A stretch of DNA of 64,000 nucleotides from Aptenodytes patagonicus (taxonomy: Eukaryota; Chordata; Aves; Sphenisciformes; Spheniscidae): NCBI RefSeq assembly GCF_965638725.1, contig NC_134952.1, positions 54,476,065 to 54,540,064 of the forward strand, read 5' to 3'. Below, piece after piece: positions 1 through 56,000 of the stretch. Numbering within the stretch: position 1 is the stretch's first letter; each line of letters opens with the position of its first letter. Under the pieces are notes generated by a model. That model did not search any database and had not been told where the DNA came from. It saw nothing but the letters and a program-made list of their open reading frames with translations. The position numbers were made by a program, and so were the translations under genes.

Positions 1-3000
1 GTGCTATGAGGATCTAGCTATGCCACAGACCCTGTTGATTTTATACCACAGTACAATTTTGGTGTGTTCTCACATTGTCGTTAATGTAGACTTTCCCCCC
101 TCACTTCTTTTTTTAATACAAAACAGCATCCCTACCAATATTCCTTGAAGTGACAGGGCACAAAAAGGGCATGAATCAAAGATGAAAGAATGATAGTTGA
201 AACAAGAGAGACTTGTTAAGAATGGCTACAGACACATTTTGTCTTGGCTTACTGTTTACTAATGAACAACAGTTTTACTAATACCTTGTCAATTTGTAAA
301 ATGTAACATAAAATGCAACTCTTCATATCTGGACAGATTTTAACTCCTATTATCAAACCCTTAAAATTGAATTTACTTCTACTAAAGATAATGCAAATTC
401 AATTTGCATCAATTTCAAAAAGAGTAATTTTAATCTGGTATTGTTGTTTTCTTTTGCTCCTCTCAGCGTTTGGGCCATTATTATGTATCACTGCTCTATA
501 AACCTTCATAATTATCTCAGAAGGCCTACATACCATCTGGTGTGCTCCTCTGTATCACTGGCGTAGCAACAAAACTGTAGCTTGAGTAAAAACAAGTCAA
601 ATTTAGCAGCTCTAATGCTGCATGTAAAGCAATTCTGTATATAAATAGATTCTTTTCAAATTTCTGCCACCATTCTTCCAAAAAATCTCACAAATCAGCC
701 TTCAAAACAATAGCAGACAGCAATCTGTCAGTTCTCCAGTAAGCACGAGCTGTCTAACCAGCATCATTAGCACCTCAAAAAAGACGTTTTGCCTGCCTTG
801 CTTGCCAGGAATTCACGATAGCTTGTTAATAGTACTAATACCTACCAATTACCTAGTCTTTTCAAGTTCAAAGCACTGTAAAAAACTGAAATAATCTGCT
901 GCAGCATTTTCTAGGTTCATGCTAACTCCTGTTAACACAATGCTTTTAAAATCTGACATGTTCTGGAGTGTTGAATTTAATCCCTCTCATTTTCACTGTT
1001 TTCTTAGCTTGTGCTTGCTTTCTCTCCCAAGTTCTGGAATTCATGTCTTTCCCGCTCCCCCCCCCCCAAGACTGGTGGTCCTGAGTGCCTTGTTGAGTCA
1101 CAAATACAGACTGACCTGAGTGTATGCTCCCCTTTACACTTGCTTTCTCCAGTTTCATCTTTCTTTTCGCAACTCTTCTATTACTACTCTTTCAGCTTTT
1201 CAGCTTCACAGCCTATTAGTCTCTGTACATTTGCCATCATTGTTTGACTGTGTCCTCAAAGTCAGTCAAGCAATGTGGTTTAACGTCTATCACACGTGTA
1301 TTTTGTTATCCTCTCCTCATGGAAAGAGTGGTCTAAGTCTTGTCAGGGTTGTTGAACTATAGATGTTTATATGTGTTGCTATAAGTTTGCATGAGGCAAT
1401 CACATCAGAGATGCTAACACCAGTACTAATACTTTGCAAAGAAGCTGATGAGCTTTGTGATGGTTATCAGGTCCCAGGAAGGAGCTAAATCCACATGCTC
1501 AAGTGAAAGTGTCCTCACGGTCCCTCCTTCTTCCTCCTATAACCCTCACCCAGCTTAGGTTCTGATGTACCTACGAACTGCTTTATTCCCATTTTGGGGG
1601 GTAACTTGCCTTTCAAGTGGGTGGAATTTCAAGTTGGTAGTAACCCGACCCCGTGTTGACAGGCAGATCCCTCTCCCCTTTTCAGACTGACCTGCTGTTT
1701 GCATTATTTATCTTAGATATGAGTCGCAAAGCAGAAATCTCCTATGAGAGCCCTACACCAGTTGCCTTTTTATATGTCAACAGTGTCTCTAGCCCAGGCA
1801 CTCATCCCTCTCCAGCACAATTTAGCCCTCCTCAGAGGATAACCTCAGGGGATAACCTCGGATGATCTCTGCACTATCTACTGTTCCATCACCAGCCACA
1901 TCTGCAAATCCACCTGTGCCTTGGCATCCACCTCTGCGGGGGAAATCTGTCTTCCATTCAATTTACGCGTTCAGCTGCAACTTATTATTTGAATTTGGCA
2001 TTAACACAATGCAGCTTCCAACTAATTTCAACTCATCTGCTATCCAAATATTGATTAATATTTGATTTGGAGGCAAGACATCTTCACTGAAGCTTGATTT
2101 GGAAAGGGGTTCCTCCAAATCCTTTTGCTCCACAAAGCTTCATCTGCCTGTTCAGTACTAAGTTTTATTTTCTTGCTCTAGCGCAGACCAAAATGACAAA
2201 CTGTCCTGCCGCAGCCCTGAAGCTGGAGTAAGAGGAGACACTACTGATAAATACGAGAGATGGGTTTGCCACTTAGATGTGCAAGATGGAAAAGCCTTTT
2301 GAAGCCCGTACCACTTCTCCTTGTCATTTGCCTGATGGAAAGGGCAGGAGAACTGGAATCAGCCATAAACAAGTCAAACCAGCTGCTCATGTTGGGTGAA
2401 CGCGACTGTTGAGCACCACGATGTGTTGTAAAAGGCACAGTGGCAAAGGGAGCACCGAACAACTTCCATGAGAGTCCCCTTCAGAAAACCAAACTTTATT
2501 ATAATGATGAATATGATTCAGTATGAGGTAGCCAAGACCTAGATTTGCTGACTACTGGCGATAGAAGCTAATTTTGATAGAAAGAAATTTCCAGGTAGAA
2601 GGTAATGTATGTGTAGGTGGCATTTCTGGAAATACCTGGATCACCTCCAGCTTTCAGGCTGTAGCAAGTTTGTCAGACAACACAGTCAGCCCTGCCTCCG
2701 TGCAGCCTGGTAGTAATGCTGACAGCGGCACATAACCTAGTGCAGCCCAGCCATGACCCTCGCTCGGGTGTTTGGGCTACTGCAATTTAAATGGCAAATA
2801 ACATCAATGGTGAAGGAGCTCTCTGCAAGCCTGGTGCTACAGAGCTGGCGCGACAGATGGGGAAGCAGCTTTTTTTCTGTTTTTGTTAGCTAGCACAACC
2901 TCTCCAGAATGTTTTTAATAGCTGCTGCACCTGACTCCCCAGTATAACACTTATTCATTTCTGCCAGGCTTTGAAGCACTGTTTCACAGGTGGCTAGTAT

Positions 3001-3449
3001 TTGAAGGACAGATGTGTAAAGGTAGTTTTGATACCTCTCTGCCGCTTACAGTATTTAAGGACACCATTTCAGCCCTGGCAACGTTCTCAGTGCAATGCCA
3101 GCTAACCCCACGGGCCTTTGCCTGCACAGACCACGCTGCCTGCGCACCACTGCCACATGGCATCAACTGAAATCCAGTCAGGCAGCAGGTCCTGACCCAA
3201 GACTTCAAAAGGACGCAGTTTTCCACCTATCCTGCCAAAGGGACACAATCCTGGAAGCATGCTGAGGAACCTAGGCTGAAAACTGCCCTAAATCCTCTGT
3301 CTTACAGCTCCAGGGCTTTTATGATGGTCTTTTCACAGTGCCCCCCCCAACTTTTCAACTTTGGAGGGGAGGGGGGTAGGAGAGGAATACACAATCATTT
3401 GGTATCGAAATGGCATTCATGCACGACCAGGGGCTGGAAGCTGCAAATC
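1..3449. other. Upstream non-coding region, no gene seen
   Basis: AT-rich DNA upstream of the SMARCAD1 CpG island. Open frames are all short (80 codons or fewer), overlap on both strands and show no recognisable domain or splice-flanked exon. Small low-complexity items are present: a C10 run near 1,059-1,068 and a short direct duplication of GGATAACCTC around 1,836-1,860. I see no tRNA, snoRNA or retrotransposon that I can name. Confidence 0.6.
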
Positions 3450-3784
3450 TACTTTGTCATCGCGGTAGCGAAGCTGCGTGAGGCGGCAGTGAAAGCCAAA
3501 CCCCGAAACGAGGCGCAGCCCCCGGCGGGGCAGGCCCAGCTGCCCTGACGAGGCAGGTCCCGCCGCCGCCCTGCCGCGGGAGCGCCCACACGTGGACGTG
3601 AGACCTCCGTGAACCCGGAGACCCGAGGGGACCCTCAGGAACCGCGGCCGCCACACGGGACCCCGCGAAGGCGGCGCGGCGCTGCCGCCGCCCCGCTCCT
3701 CCCCTGCCCCCGCAGAGACCAACGGTCGCCCCGTGCGCGGTGGAGGAACCAGCTCGCGCCGGTCTCGAGGGAAAAGGCGCGAAG

Positions 3785-3843
3785 GCGCACGCGCCCGCGC
3801 GCCCCTTCCGGGTGAGGTGATTGGTGGGGAGGCGGTGATGTCA
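3785..3843 (+). promoter_or_regulatory. SMARCAD1: Proximal promoter element cluster (NRF1-like, ETS-like, inverted CCAAT, CRE-like)
   Basis: Within 60 bp I see GCGCACGCGC (3,785-3,794, matching the core NRF1 palindrome), CTTCCGG (3,805-3,811, an ETS-family site), ATTGG (3,820-3,824, an inverted CCAAT box for NF-Y) and TGATGTCA (3,836-3,843, one base from the CRE/ATF consensus). This order and spacing just upstream of a likely start site fits a TATA-less CpG promoter. Binding is inferred from motif matches only. Confidence 0.55.
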
Positions 3844-3869
3844 TAACCGAGCGCCGACGCCACCGCGCA

Positions 3870-4094
3870 TCGATTCTGAAGGGAGCGGGCCGTTGCCGCC
3901 GCCATCGGGGAGCGTTGTGCTCCCCGCCGCCTGGGCCGCCTCCCGCCAGCCCCTCCCTCCCTCCCGGCCGCGGCGGCCAGGTGTCTCGGGGGCCGGCCCG
4001 GCCCGGCCCGATCCGGCCGGCGTCGCTGCCGCTCCCTCCCTTGCCCGCCCGCGGCCCCCCGCGCCCCGCCGGTGTTGGCTCCGGTGCGCGGCAG
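3870..4094 (+). other. SMARCAD1: Probable non-coding exon 1 of SMARCAD1 (5' UTR)
   Basis: A good splice donor (GCAG then GTGCGT) lies at 4,094/4,095 inside the CpG island. A strong acceptor (CTTTTCCCACAG) lies at 4,386/4,387, just before the start codon. This gives a first exon ending at 4,094 and a 292-nt 5'-UTR intron, similar to the untranslated first exon of mammalian SMARCAD1. The 5' boundary is only a guess from the promoter elements. Confidence 0.45.
3898..3906 (+). promoter_or_regulatory. SMARCAD1: YY1-like element near the likely transcription start
   Basis: GCCGCCATC resembles the YY1 element often found at or just downstream of start sites in TATA-less promoters. It lies about 55 bp downstream of the CRE-like site. 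Motif-only evidence. Confidence 0.35.
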
Positions 4095-4386
4095 GTGCGT
4101 GCGGGGCCAGTCGCCGGGGTCCGGGGGGTGCCGGCCGTCGTGGGGGGAGGAGGGTGGCCGGGGGAGCGGGAGGAAGGCGGTGGGCAGGGGTGGGCAGGTG
4201 CCTCCCCGCTGCCTGACAGCGTCGCTGGCCTCCCGTTTCCGTGGGAACGGGGGCGCGCGCTCGGGAGCTCCCGGTCGGCGGGGCCCTCCGGCCGCTCCCG
4301 CGGCCGCCGGTCACTTGCCGGCGTTTTTCTGAGCTGTGTCTGACGAGCCCTGCCCGCCTCTTCCCTCTTCCTGGCTTTTCCCACAG

Positions 4387-4443
4387 AAACTGCCCAGTCG
4401 AGCCCGTGTTCTCTCCTGCCGACAGGAGCGACAGGTTACGAAT
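4387..4443 (+). other. SMARCAD1: 5' UTR part of SMARCAD1 exon 2
   Basis: This is the 57 nt between the acceptor at 4,386/4,387 and the ATG at 4,444. It has no upstream ATG and no in-frame stop. The chosen ATG has A at -3, a favourable Kozak position. Another in-frame ATG at 4,336 falls in the inferred 5'-UTR intron and would be removed by splicing. Confidence 0.6.
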
Positions 4444-49464
<45,021 letters not shown>

Positions 49465-49675
49465 AATGTAAATATGTTGTGGAATTCAAGGAAGAAAGGT
49501 GATGTTGTACCCCAAGGACTCTTACATTACTGATGACCATGAGTTTTATGAACATTTATAACTTTTTGTAGTTTCTTTATTGTATTCCTCATGGTATTGA
49601 AAATTTTTAACACCAATGGCATTCTTTTGATGCTTAAAAACATAAATGGCCCAAATGTGCCGACATCGGATGCTG

Positions 49676-49681
49676 AATAAA
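49676..49681 (+). terminator. SMARCAD1: Proximal polyadenylation signal of SMARCAD1
   Basis: AATAAA 212 nt after the stop codon. It would give a short 3' UTR if used. Confidence 0.55.
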
Positions 49682-49925
49682 CATTATTTTACAGATCACT
49701 TTTCAAAACGTGGACCTAAGTAGTAATTGTTTTAACAAATCTGCTACTGCTTAAGATTTGTCAGTATTTTTGTAATTATTTCTACCTCCAAATATATATA
49801 TAAACTGTCTGTTTCACTGGATTACATGTGTAGATTTTTTTATATGTGCCTTATTTGACAATGCTCGAGTCTGTTTCTGCTTGTTTTGGTTCATTTGATG
49901 TACTGGTTTTGTATCAACTTGTTCA

Positions 49926-49931
49926 AATAAA
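49926..49931 (+). terminator. SMARCAD1: Distal polyadenylation signal of SMARCAD1
   Basis: AATAAA 462 nt after the stop codon. A U- and GU-rich tract begins about 20 nt downstream, so this is the better-supported end of the transcript. Confidence 0.65.
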
Positions 49932-51478
49932 ATTGCATAGATTAACAAAATGTTTTCATTTTGTGGTTATTTGGGGGAGGGGGGTGTGATAACTTGCGTG
50001 TTCTAAATCAAATAGGCAGCTTTCAAACTAGCTGAAATGTTCCACTTGAAGTGACTTGGCTTTATCCAGCAGTAGTTAATTACTAGTGTTTCATTATACT
50101 CTAATAACAATTGTGTTAGGATATTGGTTATAAAAACAGAATTCCTGCCAAATGGAACTTTCCACCCAGGTTGCAATTTTTTTTGTCAGTCCTCGGTGTT
50201 GATACCAGATTGCGCTCTGCCAGTGAAGTGCCCTGGACACAAAGCTTGTGTCTTGTTCTCTTCTTGAAGTTTCAGTGAATTTTGAACTCATCTCAGTGAA
50301 ATGAAGAGCTTCAGTGGTATCAATGATGAGGTGTGCCTCCACCTGAAGTTTATAATCTGCTGGCAAGGATGTGATTTGAGGAGGTAGGAGAGGAGGATGT
50401 CCCTTTCCCTGGACAGAGGAAAAGACTGAAATTCGGTGTTTTGAACTCGGAGTAGTTAAGATTCAGACTGCTGCTTTTTTAGAAGCTGGGGGAAGGCAAA
50501 GTATGGGGAAGTCCTTATTGCCCCTGCCCTCTGTTAAAGCCTCAGCTGCTGTATGCTCTGTGGAGAGCTCAGCAAATCTGTACCAGGCTGAATCTCTTGG
50601 AGGACTGCGTCCTAGAATTCACTCTGGTTTGCAATATGGGGTTGCTAGTTACCACTTTTCTGTATCTGGTTATCACACTCAGAAGACACTTGTTGCATCT
50701 TTTGAAGGAACTTAAACAGTTTTATATTAAGAGTAGGGAAGAGGAGCTGGAGTCCATGGGTTGCTCAGTATTTCACCCTGTCTTCAGATACTGCTAGCGA
50801 TTAGTCAGTGAGGTGATCTGTGAGTTGGGCATTGGTTTTTTTGGTTTGGTTATGGCTGCGAGTATTTTTTTTCCAACTGTGCATGACTTCTGCAAGTACA
50901 AAATGGATGGAAAATGAAAGCTTTTAAAATGTTTTAGAAGTTTGCACTACACTTTACGTGGCTTTTACTAGAAATCTTCCGTGGCTGTGCTACACATTCC
51001 AAAATGCACAGCTGAAATAGGGTGAAGAAATACTTCATTATATGGGAAGGGAGAAGGGTAAGAATCAGGTTGTCTACCATGCTTCTTTAATGCCACCTGT
51101 TTTGTTGGACTAAATAGTGGGATTTAACAGACAACCACAAGTGTTTAATGCTGCAGCTAATTAGGTTGTTTCTGCTGAGCATGATCCTAGCCCAACTCTT
51201 GTCCCATTGTATTTGCATGTTCTCGCCTGTTTCCTTCAAATGTGAAATGAAACAAAATGCCTGCCCTATAGGGTGGTTTGTGTGATCTTTCGGTTTGGTA
51301 TGTGCATGTAATCGGTTAATGTAGTCTGGCTGAGCAGTGGTTACTCCTTCAACAATCACATCCCTAGACCCCTGGGGTCAATATCTGTCTTTAAGTGCTA
51401 TGAAGCTCGTATGTGTTTTTGCCTTTTTTTGTTTATTGTAACTGTTTCTACCATCTTTAATTGGGGGTCTTAAGAGAT

Positions 51479-51628
51479 TATAGAGTCACCATCCTTGGAG
51501 ACATTTAAAAGCCGTCTGGACACGGTCCTGGGCAGCTGGCTCTTGGTGGCCCTGCGTGAGCAGGGGGGTTTGGACCAGATGACCTCCAGAGGTCCCTTCA
51601 ATCTCAACCATTCTGTGATTGTGTGTCT
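51479..51628 (+). mobile_element. CR1 LINE 3' fragment
   Basis: The sequence reads through CTTGGAGACATTTAAAAGCC, GTCTGGAC, TTTGGACCAGATGACCTCCA and GAGGTCCCTTCAATCTCAACC, then ends with the 8-bp tail repeats ATTCTGTG ATTGTGTG. This is the conserved 3' end and tail of chicken-repeat-1 elements, strongly 5'-truncated as usual. It is the main sequence evidence for a bird or other sauropsid genome. Confidence 0.93.
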
Positions 51629-52557
51629 CTGTGTCTCTGGTTGGGAAAGATGTACAGGGGGGAAAAACCTAACCAACTATCTGAAGTCTGTTGCTGAAGA
51701 GGAGAGTGGGAGGTGAAGAAGGAAAAATCTGTAAAGAGCTAGAACAAAGTGTGCAAGGAATTGCAAAGCAGGTGGAGATACCATATTGGAATGAGCAAAA
51801 GGTTGGACCTTGCTTTCAGTTCTGCCAATACCTGGTTTGTCTCTGAACTGTTAGTGGTTGGTTGGTGTCACTCATGATTCAATGAAATAATGCTTATGGT
51901 GGGAGGGAAAAGCAAGTGTGAAGGGAAATACTTTCCCAACAGTGGCCATTTTCAGCCCGGAGGATTGCCCAGCTTTGTTGTGGTTTTATCTGCTTACACC
52001 ACACAGTGGAGTCCTCTTGCAAGCACTTGTCTCCCATTGAGTTTGTGTAAACCACTTGCATCTACAACTGTCCATGTTGCCGGGATTTCCACCTACCTGT
52101 TTTCCCCAATGCCGGAAGAACAAACTGTTTGTTCATTCATTTGTTCTAAACCTGGTTTCCACCCCTGCTGCACCGCCCCCCAATTTGTGTCTCCTACTTA
52201 CTGGAAGAGATACTGAGCTGCTGAATGTTTTTGCAGCTGGTGTGCTTATGGAGAACTGGTGCTGGTGTGGGTACCAGCTCAGCTGGGCAGCTGCTTTTTG
52301 TTTTGGGTTTATTTGGTTGGGTTTTGTTGTTGTTTTTTTTTTTTTCCAGTGGCACAGCATAAACTTCAAGAGGCTAAAGAAAGTGCTTGAGAAGCTCGAC
52401 ATTTGTTGACTAAGTGGGTCTTCTTTTTCTTTTCTTTTTTGCTTAGTGTCCTTAGTCCTCCCACACATTTATCCTCTCTGTTAATTAGCCTGCTTTCCTC
52501 CAGATTGAAAGTCTACAATAAACAAAGTATTGTTGAGATTGCATCTCTCCAGGAAGG

Positions 52558-52563
52558 TTTATT
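52558..52563 (-). terminator. HPGDS: Alternative polyadenylation signal of HPGDS
   Basis: A second AATAAA on the - strand, 60 nt downstream of the first. Either could define the transcript end. Confidence 0.35.
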
Positions 52564-52599
52564 CATCTCTTCTCCCTTTGAGAGCCCACAGAACATTTA

Positions 52600-52849
52600 A
52601 TTGGGTTGATCAAGCGCTTTATTTGTAGTGGGGGGGAATGTGGTCAAAACCACACCTCTCCCTCAGGCTCTACTCTACTAAATCAGCTTTTTAGATTCTC
52701 TCCTATAAATGGATACAAGTGGTAGATTTTGATTTGGTATAGCATACCCATCTGAAATTAACTTAAATGATTCTAACATTAATAACTTAGGATGCTTGTC
52801 ATGTTGAAAACTAAACATGCATTTGTTTTTTCCAGTCTGAACAGCTGAT
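52600..52849 (-). other. HPGDS: HPGDS 3' UTR
   Basis: On the - strand, about 230-290 nt follow the HPGDS stop codon before AATAAA signals. The exact end is not visible. Confidence 0.5.
52618..52623 (-). terminator. HPGDS: Polyadenylation signal of HPGDS
   Basis: AATAAA on the - strand (TTTATT on +), about 227 nt beyond the stop codon. A second candidate lies at 52,558-52,563. Confidence 0.5.
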
Positions 52850-53014
52850 CTACATTATAGTCTTCGGTCTTTTCTGGATCCAGGCTGCAATAGCTGGAAG
52901 TGCTTGCACTCTGCCTCTGAGAGCCAAAAGCCTGGGGTAGTTGTCTGCCAGGTCAGGTTTACAGGACAGAAGTGTCGTACTGCACACATCCCAGTAGAAA
53001 TCAGCCCACGTTAC
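52850..53014 (-). CDS. HPGDS: HPGDS last coding exon (residues 146-199 and stop)
   Basis: A 165-nt exon after the acceptor TTTCCACCAG. It encodes VTWADFYWDVCSTTLL, then PRLLALRGRVQALPAIAAW and IQKRPKTIM before TAG. This is the conserved end of HPGDS. An upstream in-frame ATG is intronic. Confidence 0.95.
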   Translation of the reverse strand, partial: VTWADFYWDVCSTTLLSCKPDLADNYPRLLALRGRVQALPAIAAWIQKRPKTIM

Positions 53015-56000
53015 CTGGTGGAAATGGGAGAGAAAGCAGTAAATTTTAGTTGGTAGTCTCAAAAGCTGAGACTACTAATATTCTCGGCAAACTGCAGAAA
53101 TGAAACATGAATTGATCTGTTTTGTGTAAGTTTTGTTGGGTTGTTTGGGTTTTTTTAAGCCTGTAATTACAGAGCTAGTAAAAGCCCTTGCTACAAATAT
53201 TGTTATACTATTAAACTTTTCTGCTGCAACTCTGCTGCAGAAAAGTGTTTTAATTAGTTTCCAAACAGTTTTGGGTGAAAAAGGGGATTACATTTTCCTA
53301 GAGGTCTCTTTTTCATATTGTCCTATAAATTGATCGGTGATTATAAGCAGAGTTCTAAACAACTGCCATCTGTATTGACTAGTACAAAAGCATTTATAAT
53401 GTCTTGTGTCAACATACTTCTAAACTGGTTTTGAAAATGCAGGTCCTAGTCCTGGTATGCCTCACTTTTCTAATAGTATGGAAAACAATTTTCACTTTGC
53501 AATTGAGTGGCCAATTGTGTATTGGTAAGAGCAAAGAGTTAAAAGAGTGGGGAGAGTTGTTTCGTGGGCTGGTATGAAATCCAGAAATTCAGCGATAGTC
53601 AATGATTTAATTTTTCTGGCAATCTGATTGGAATGGGAGAAGCAAAAATTATACTTACAGACTCCCCTACCAGCCAGTTGTTATCCCCTAAGAAAGTATC
53701 CAAATCTTTCAGTAACTCAGGTGCTTTGTTGGTGAGGATATCATCAAATGCTTGTTTCTGGGGGAAGAATGAAACACAAAGATGCACACCAATGCGTAAG
53801 CACAGCAGCCAGCAAAACTGAATTTTTGGGGGTTTCTTATTTGTGAAAAAGAAAAGCTGAAATCTGAAAAAGGTGACAGTGAAATCATTTGGTCTGACCC
53901 AAACTTCAGAGTACTCTCAGTTCTCTTTGGAAGAAGGCATGTGTTAACGTCCAAATCAGGATTAATATAGCAAACAGCAATTATTGAAGATAAGTAAATA
54001 AATGCAGAGGTAACTGTCATTTGGATACGTGCAAAGGGGCACTATAGAATTTAGGAAAGCTGAGGTAATTGCCCATGAGGTGGGTTAGATGCCCAAAACA
54101 CGGCTTTCGTGGCTCAGTGAGCCATGACTTAAGCCAATTGCTCCCTTAATGAACACCTGAGAGCTCCTGGATGCTGAGATACGGTGCGTGGGGCGATGCT
54201 GCTCATTTATCTGTGCTAACAGCCACCCAGCCGTGGCAAGATGGGAGCCCTGCCATAGAGTGGGAAGAATCCATCTATAAAATATATTCCCAATGTCTCT
54301 CAGTCATTTTTTTGGAACTCTTCTGGATGTTATGTTTTCTAGTGTACAGGTTCTCAAATTTCCAGAATCCCTTAAGCTCAGTCTTTCCGCGTTGTCAGTC
54401 AGATGCCGGTCGGTTATCTTTCATTACCAGCCCTTCTCGTGTGAGATGTGGAACATGCGTTTTGAGCTTTTGCTGGGTTTATCTTTGAATTTTTATGTTA
54501 GCAGGTTATTCTGCTTTTTTGCCTCCGCAGCAATGAGATTTGAGGTGGTTAAAATACGTTTTTAAAGGCTGAAGTCCGCATTGAAGGGTATGGGCCTTAG
54601 TATTTGTATGTTAATGGATGAAGGATGAGGTGGTGTATGGTCGTGGTTCTCTGCTAGCTGTTCCCCATAGCAGAAAATTTTAAGGCCGTTTTTAAAGGGT
54701 TAGCTGTTTCTTTTGGAGAGGGGAAACTGTTTCTGGTTTTCTCTTCTCACCTGCATGGAAGCAACTGAGATTGCAGACTGTTGTGATCATCAGGTCTGAC
54801 CCATGTGGCACAGTTCGTGCCATTAATGTGCTTGGCCTAATTTTGGAGGAACATACTCAGGCTTGGTTAAACAAGCACTGCTATACAGGAACGGAATTAT
54901 TTCAACAGCTTTGAAATTCAGGTTAATGAAAAAAGAATAAAATTTGGAAGAGGCAGCAGCCTAAATGGTCCCAAAAAATGCAGGCTGAAATAAAATCAGT
55001 ATTTCTGCAGACGCGTTTGAAGATTTGACATCATTTTCTACTGTCTGTTAAGAGCTTAGTAACTGAATGTTGTGACTGCAAGTAACAGCCAGAAGTTTGC
55101 AGTACGGAAATTTCGTATTTGTACCCTGTGCTGCAGCATTTCCTTCTTTTAGGTAAGTTCCCCTGCCCCCTCTGCAAAAAAACCCCCAAACTATCGTGTG
55201 ATCATGACGGTAATGACCTCCCCCAACTACAGAAGTACACGCTCAAGCTGTGAAGCTGGTGGGGACATGACCAGGATCCACCTTCTGGAGTGGCACGACC
55301 TACTTGTCTCAACCCTCGAGCTCTCCAGCAATGCATGACAAAGCTTTTGCAAAGCCGGCTATTTTTTCTGGGGGGGTGTAGGGTGAAGGGAGAGTTTGTG
55401 CCTGGCACAGAGGGAGCTTCCATGGGCAGCTTCCACCTCTGCTCCCTTTACCTTGCTTGGTTTTCTCTTTGCTACAGGCTAGATAGCATAACACGTCCTT
55501 TCATCTTTCTCGGAGGGATGTGTGTTCCTGTAATCACCTGTGAGGCCTGGGGAAGTTTTCTGACTTTACTGTGTGTAAATTACTTAAATCTGGCTTTGTG
55601 AGATCATGAAATGCCATTTCTACCACAAGGTGGTGGCAGTGGACCCGGGAGGAGAGAGGGAGAACAGCGAATAGTGAGAAAAATGTTAAGAGATTCCCAG
55701 AAAGTAAGTTTCTCGATCTCCCGTGGTCCCAAAACACTCCCTTGCATGCATACGTGCATACAGGCATATAAGGGTTGTCTGTGAACTCTCTTCCCTTTTA
55801 AATTAATCACTGGTGACATGATCTGGGTCCTTATTTTGGAGAAGTGCTTGAGTACGAGTGTGAACACACGCAGGCGTTATCATGGGAGTTGGAGTTTCCC
55901 TGTAAAGGACTAGCAGTACTGTGGCAGTCGTGCTCTTCTACACTAACATCTTAGCAATAGTGTGGCTGTTTCCAAACGATTAAAAATCATGAGTCAACCT

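Larger units (their letters stand above)
3450..4443 (+). promoter_or_regulatory. SMARCAD1: CpG-island promoter of SMARCAD1
   Basis: The sequence changes sharply from AT-rich flanks to very GC-rich DNA dense in CpG between about 3,450 and 4,400, ending just before the SMARCAD1 start codon. This is the usual architecture of a broadly expressed vertebrate housekeeping promoter. There is no clear TATA box near the likely start site. The long open frames here on both strands come from the lack of AT-rich stop codons and are not taken as genes. Confidence 0.85.
49465..49950 (+). other. SMARCAD1: SMARCAD1 3' UTR
   Basis: AT-rich untranslated sequence after the stop codon. It contains a proximal and a distal AATAAA. 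Downstream of the distal one is a GU/G-rich stretch (TTTTGTGGTTATTTGGGGGAG) suited as a downstream polyadenylation element. The 3' end near 49,945-49,950 is inferred from the distal signal. Confidence 0.65.
49951..52599. other. Intergenic region between convergent SMARCAD1 and HPGDS
   Basis: About 2.6 kb between the inferred 3' ends. It holds one CR1 fragment (51,479-51,628) and AT-rich unique-looking DNA. Open frames up to 117 codons near 51,890-52,468 overlap on both strands, include poly-F/poly-K from homopolymer tracts, and are not credible genes. Confidence 0.75.

Noticed and set aside
3635-4384. A 249-codon open frame on the - strand through the CpG island, with other frames of 107-162 codons on both strands
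   Set aside because: Pro/Arg/Gly-rich composition, extensive overlap on both strands and no domain. GC-rich DNA lacks stop codons by chance. The region is better explained as promoter and 5' UTR.
51890-52468. Overlapping open frames of 108-117 codons on both strands between the two genes
   Set aside because: Mutually overlapping, with poly-Phe/poly-Lys segments from a T-run, no upstream promoter or splice evidence and no known family.
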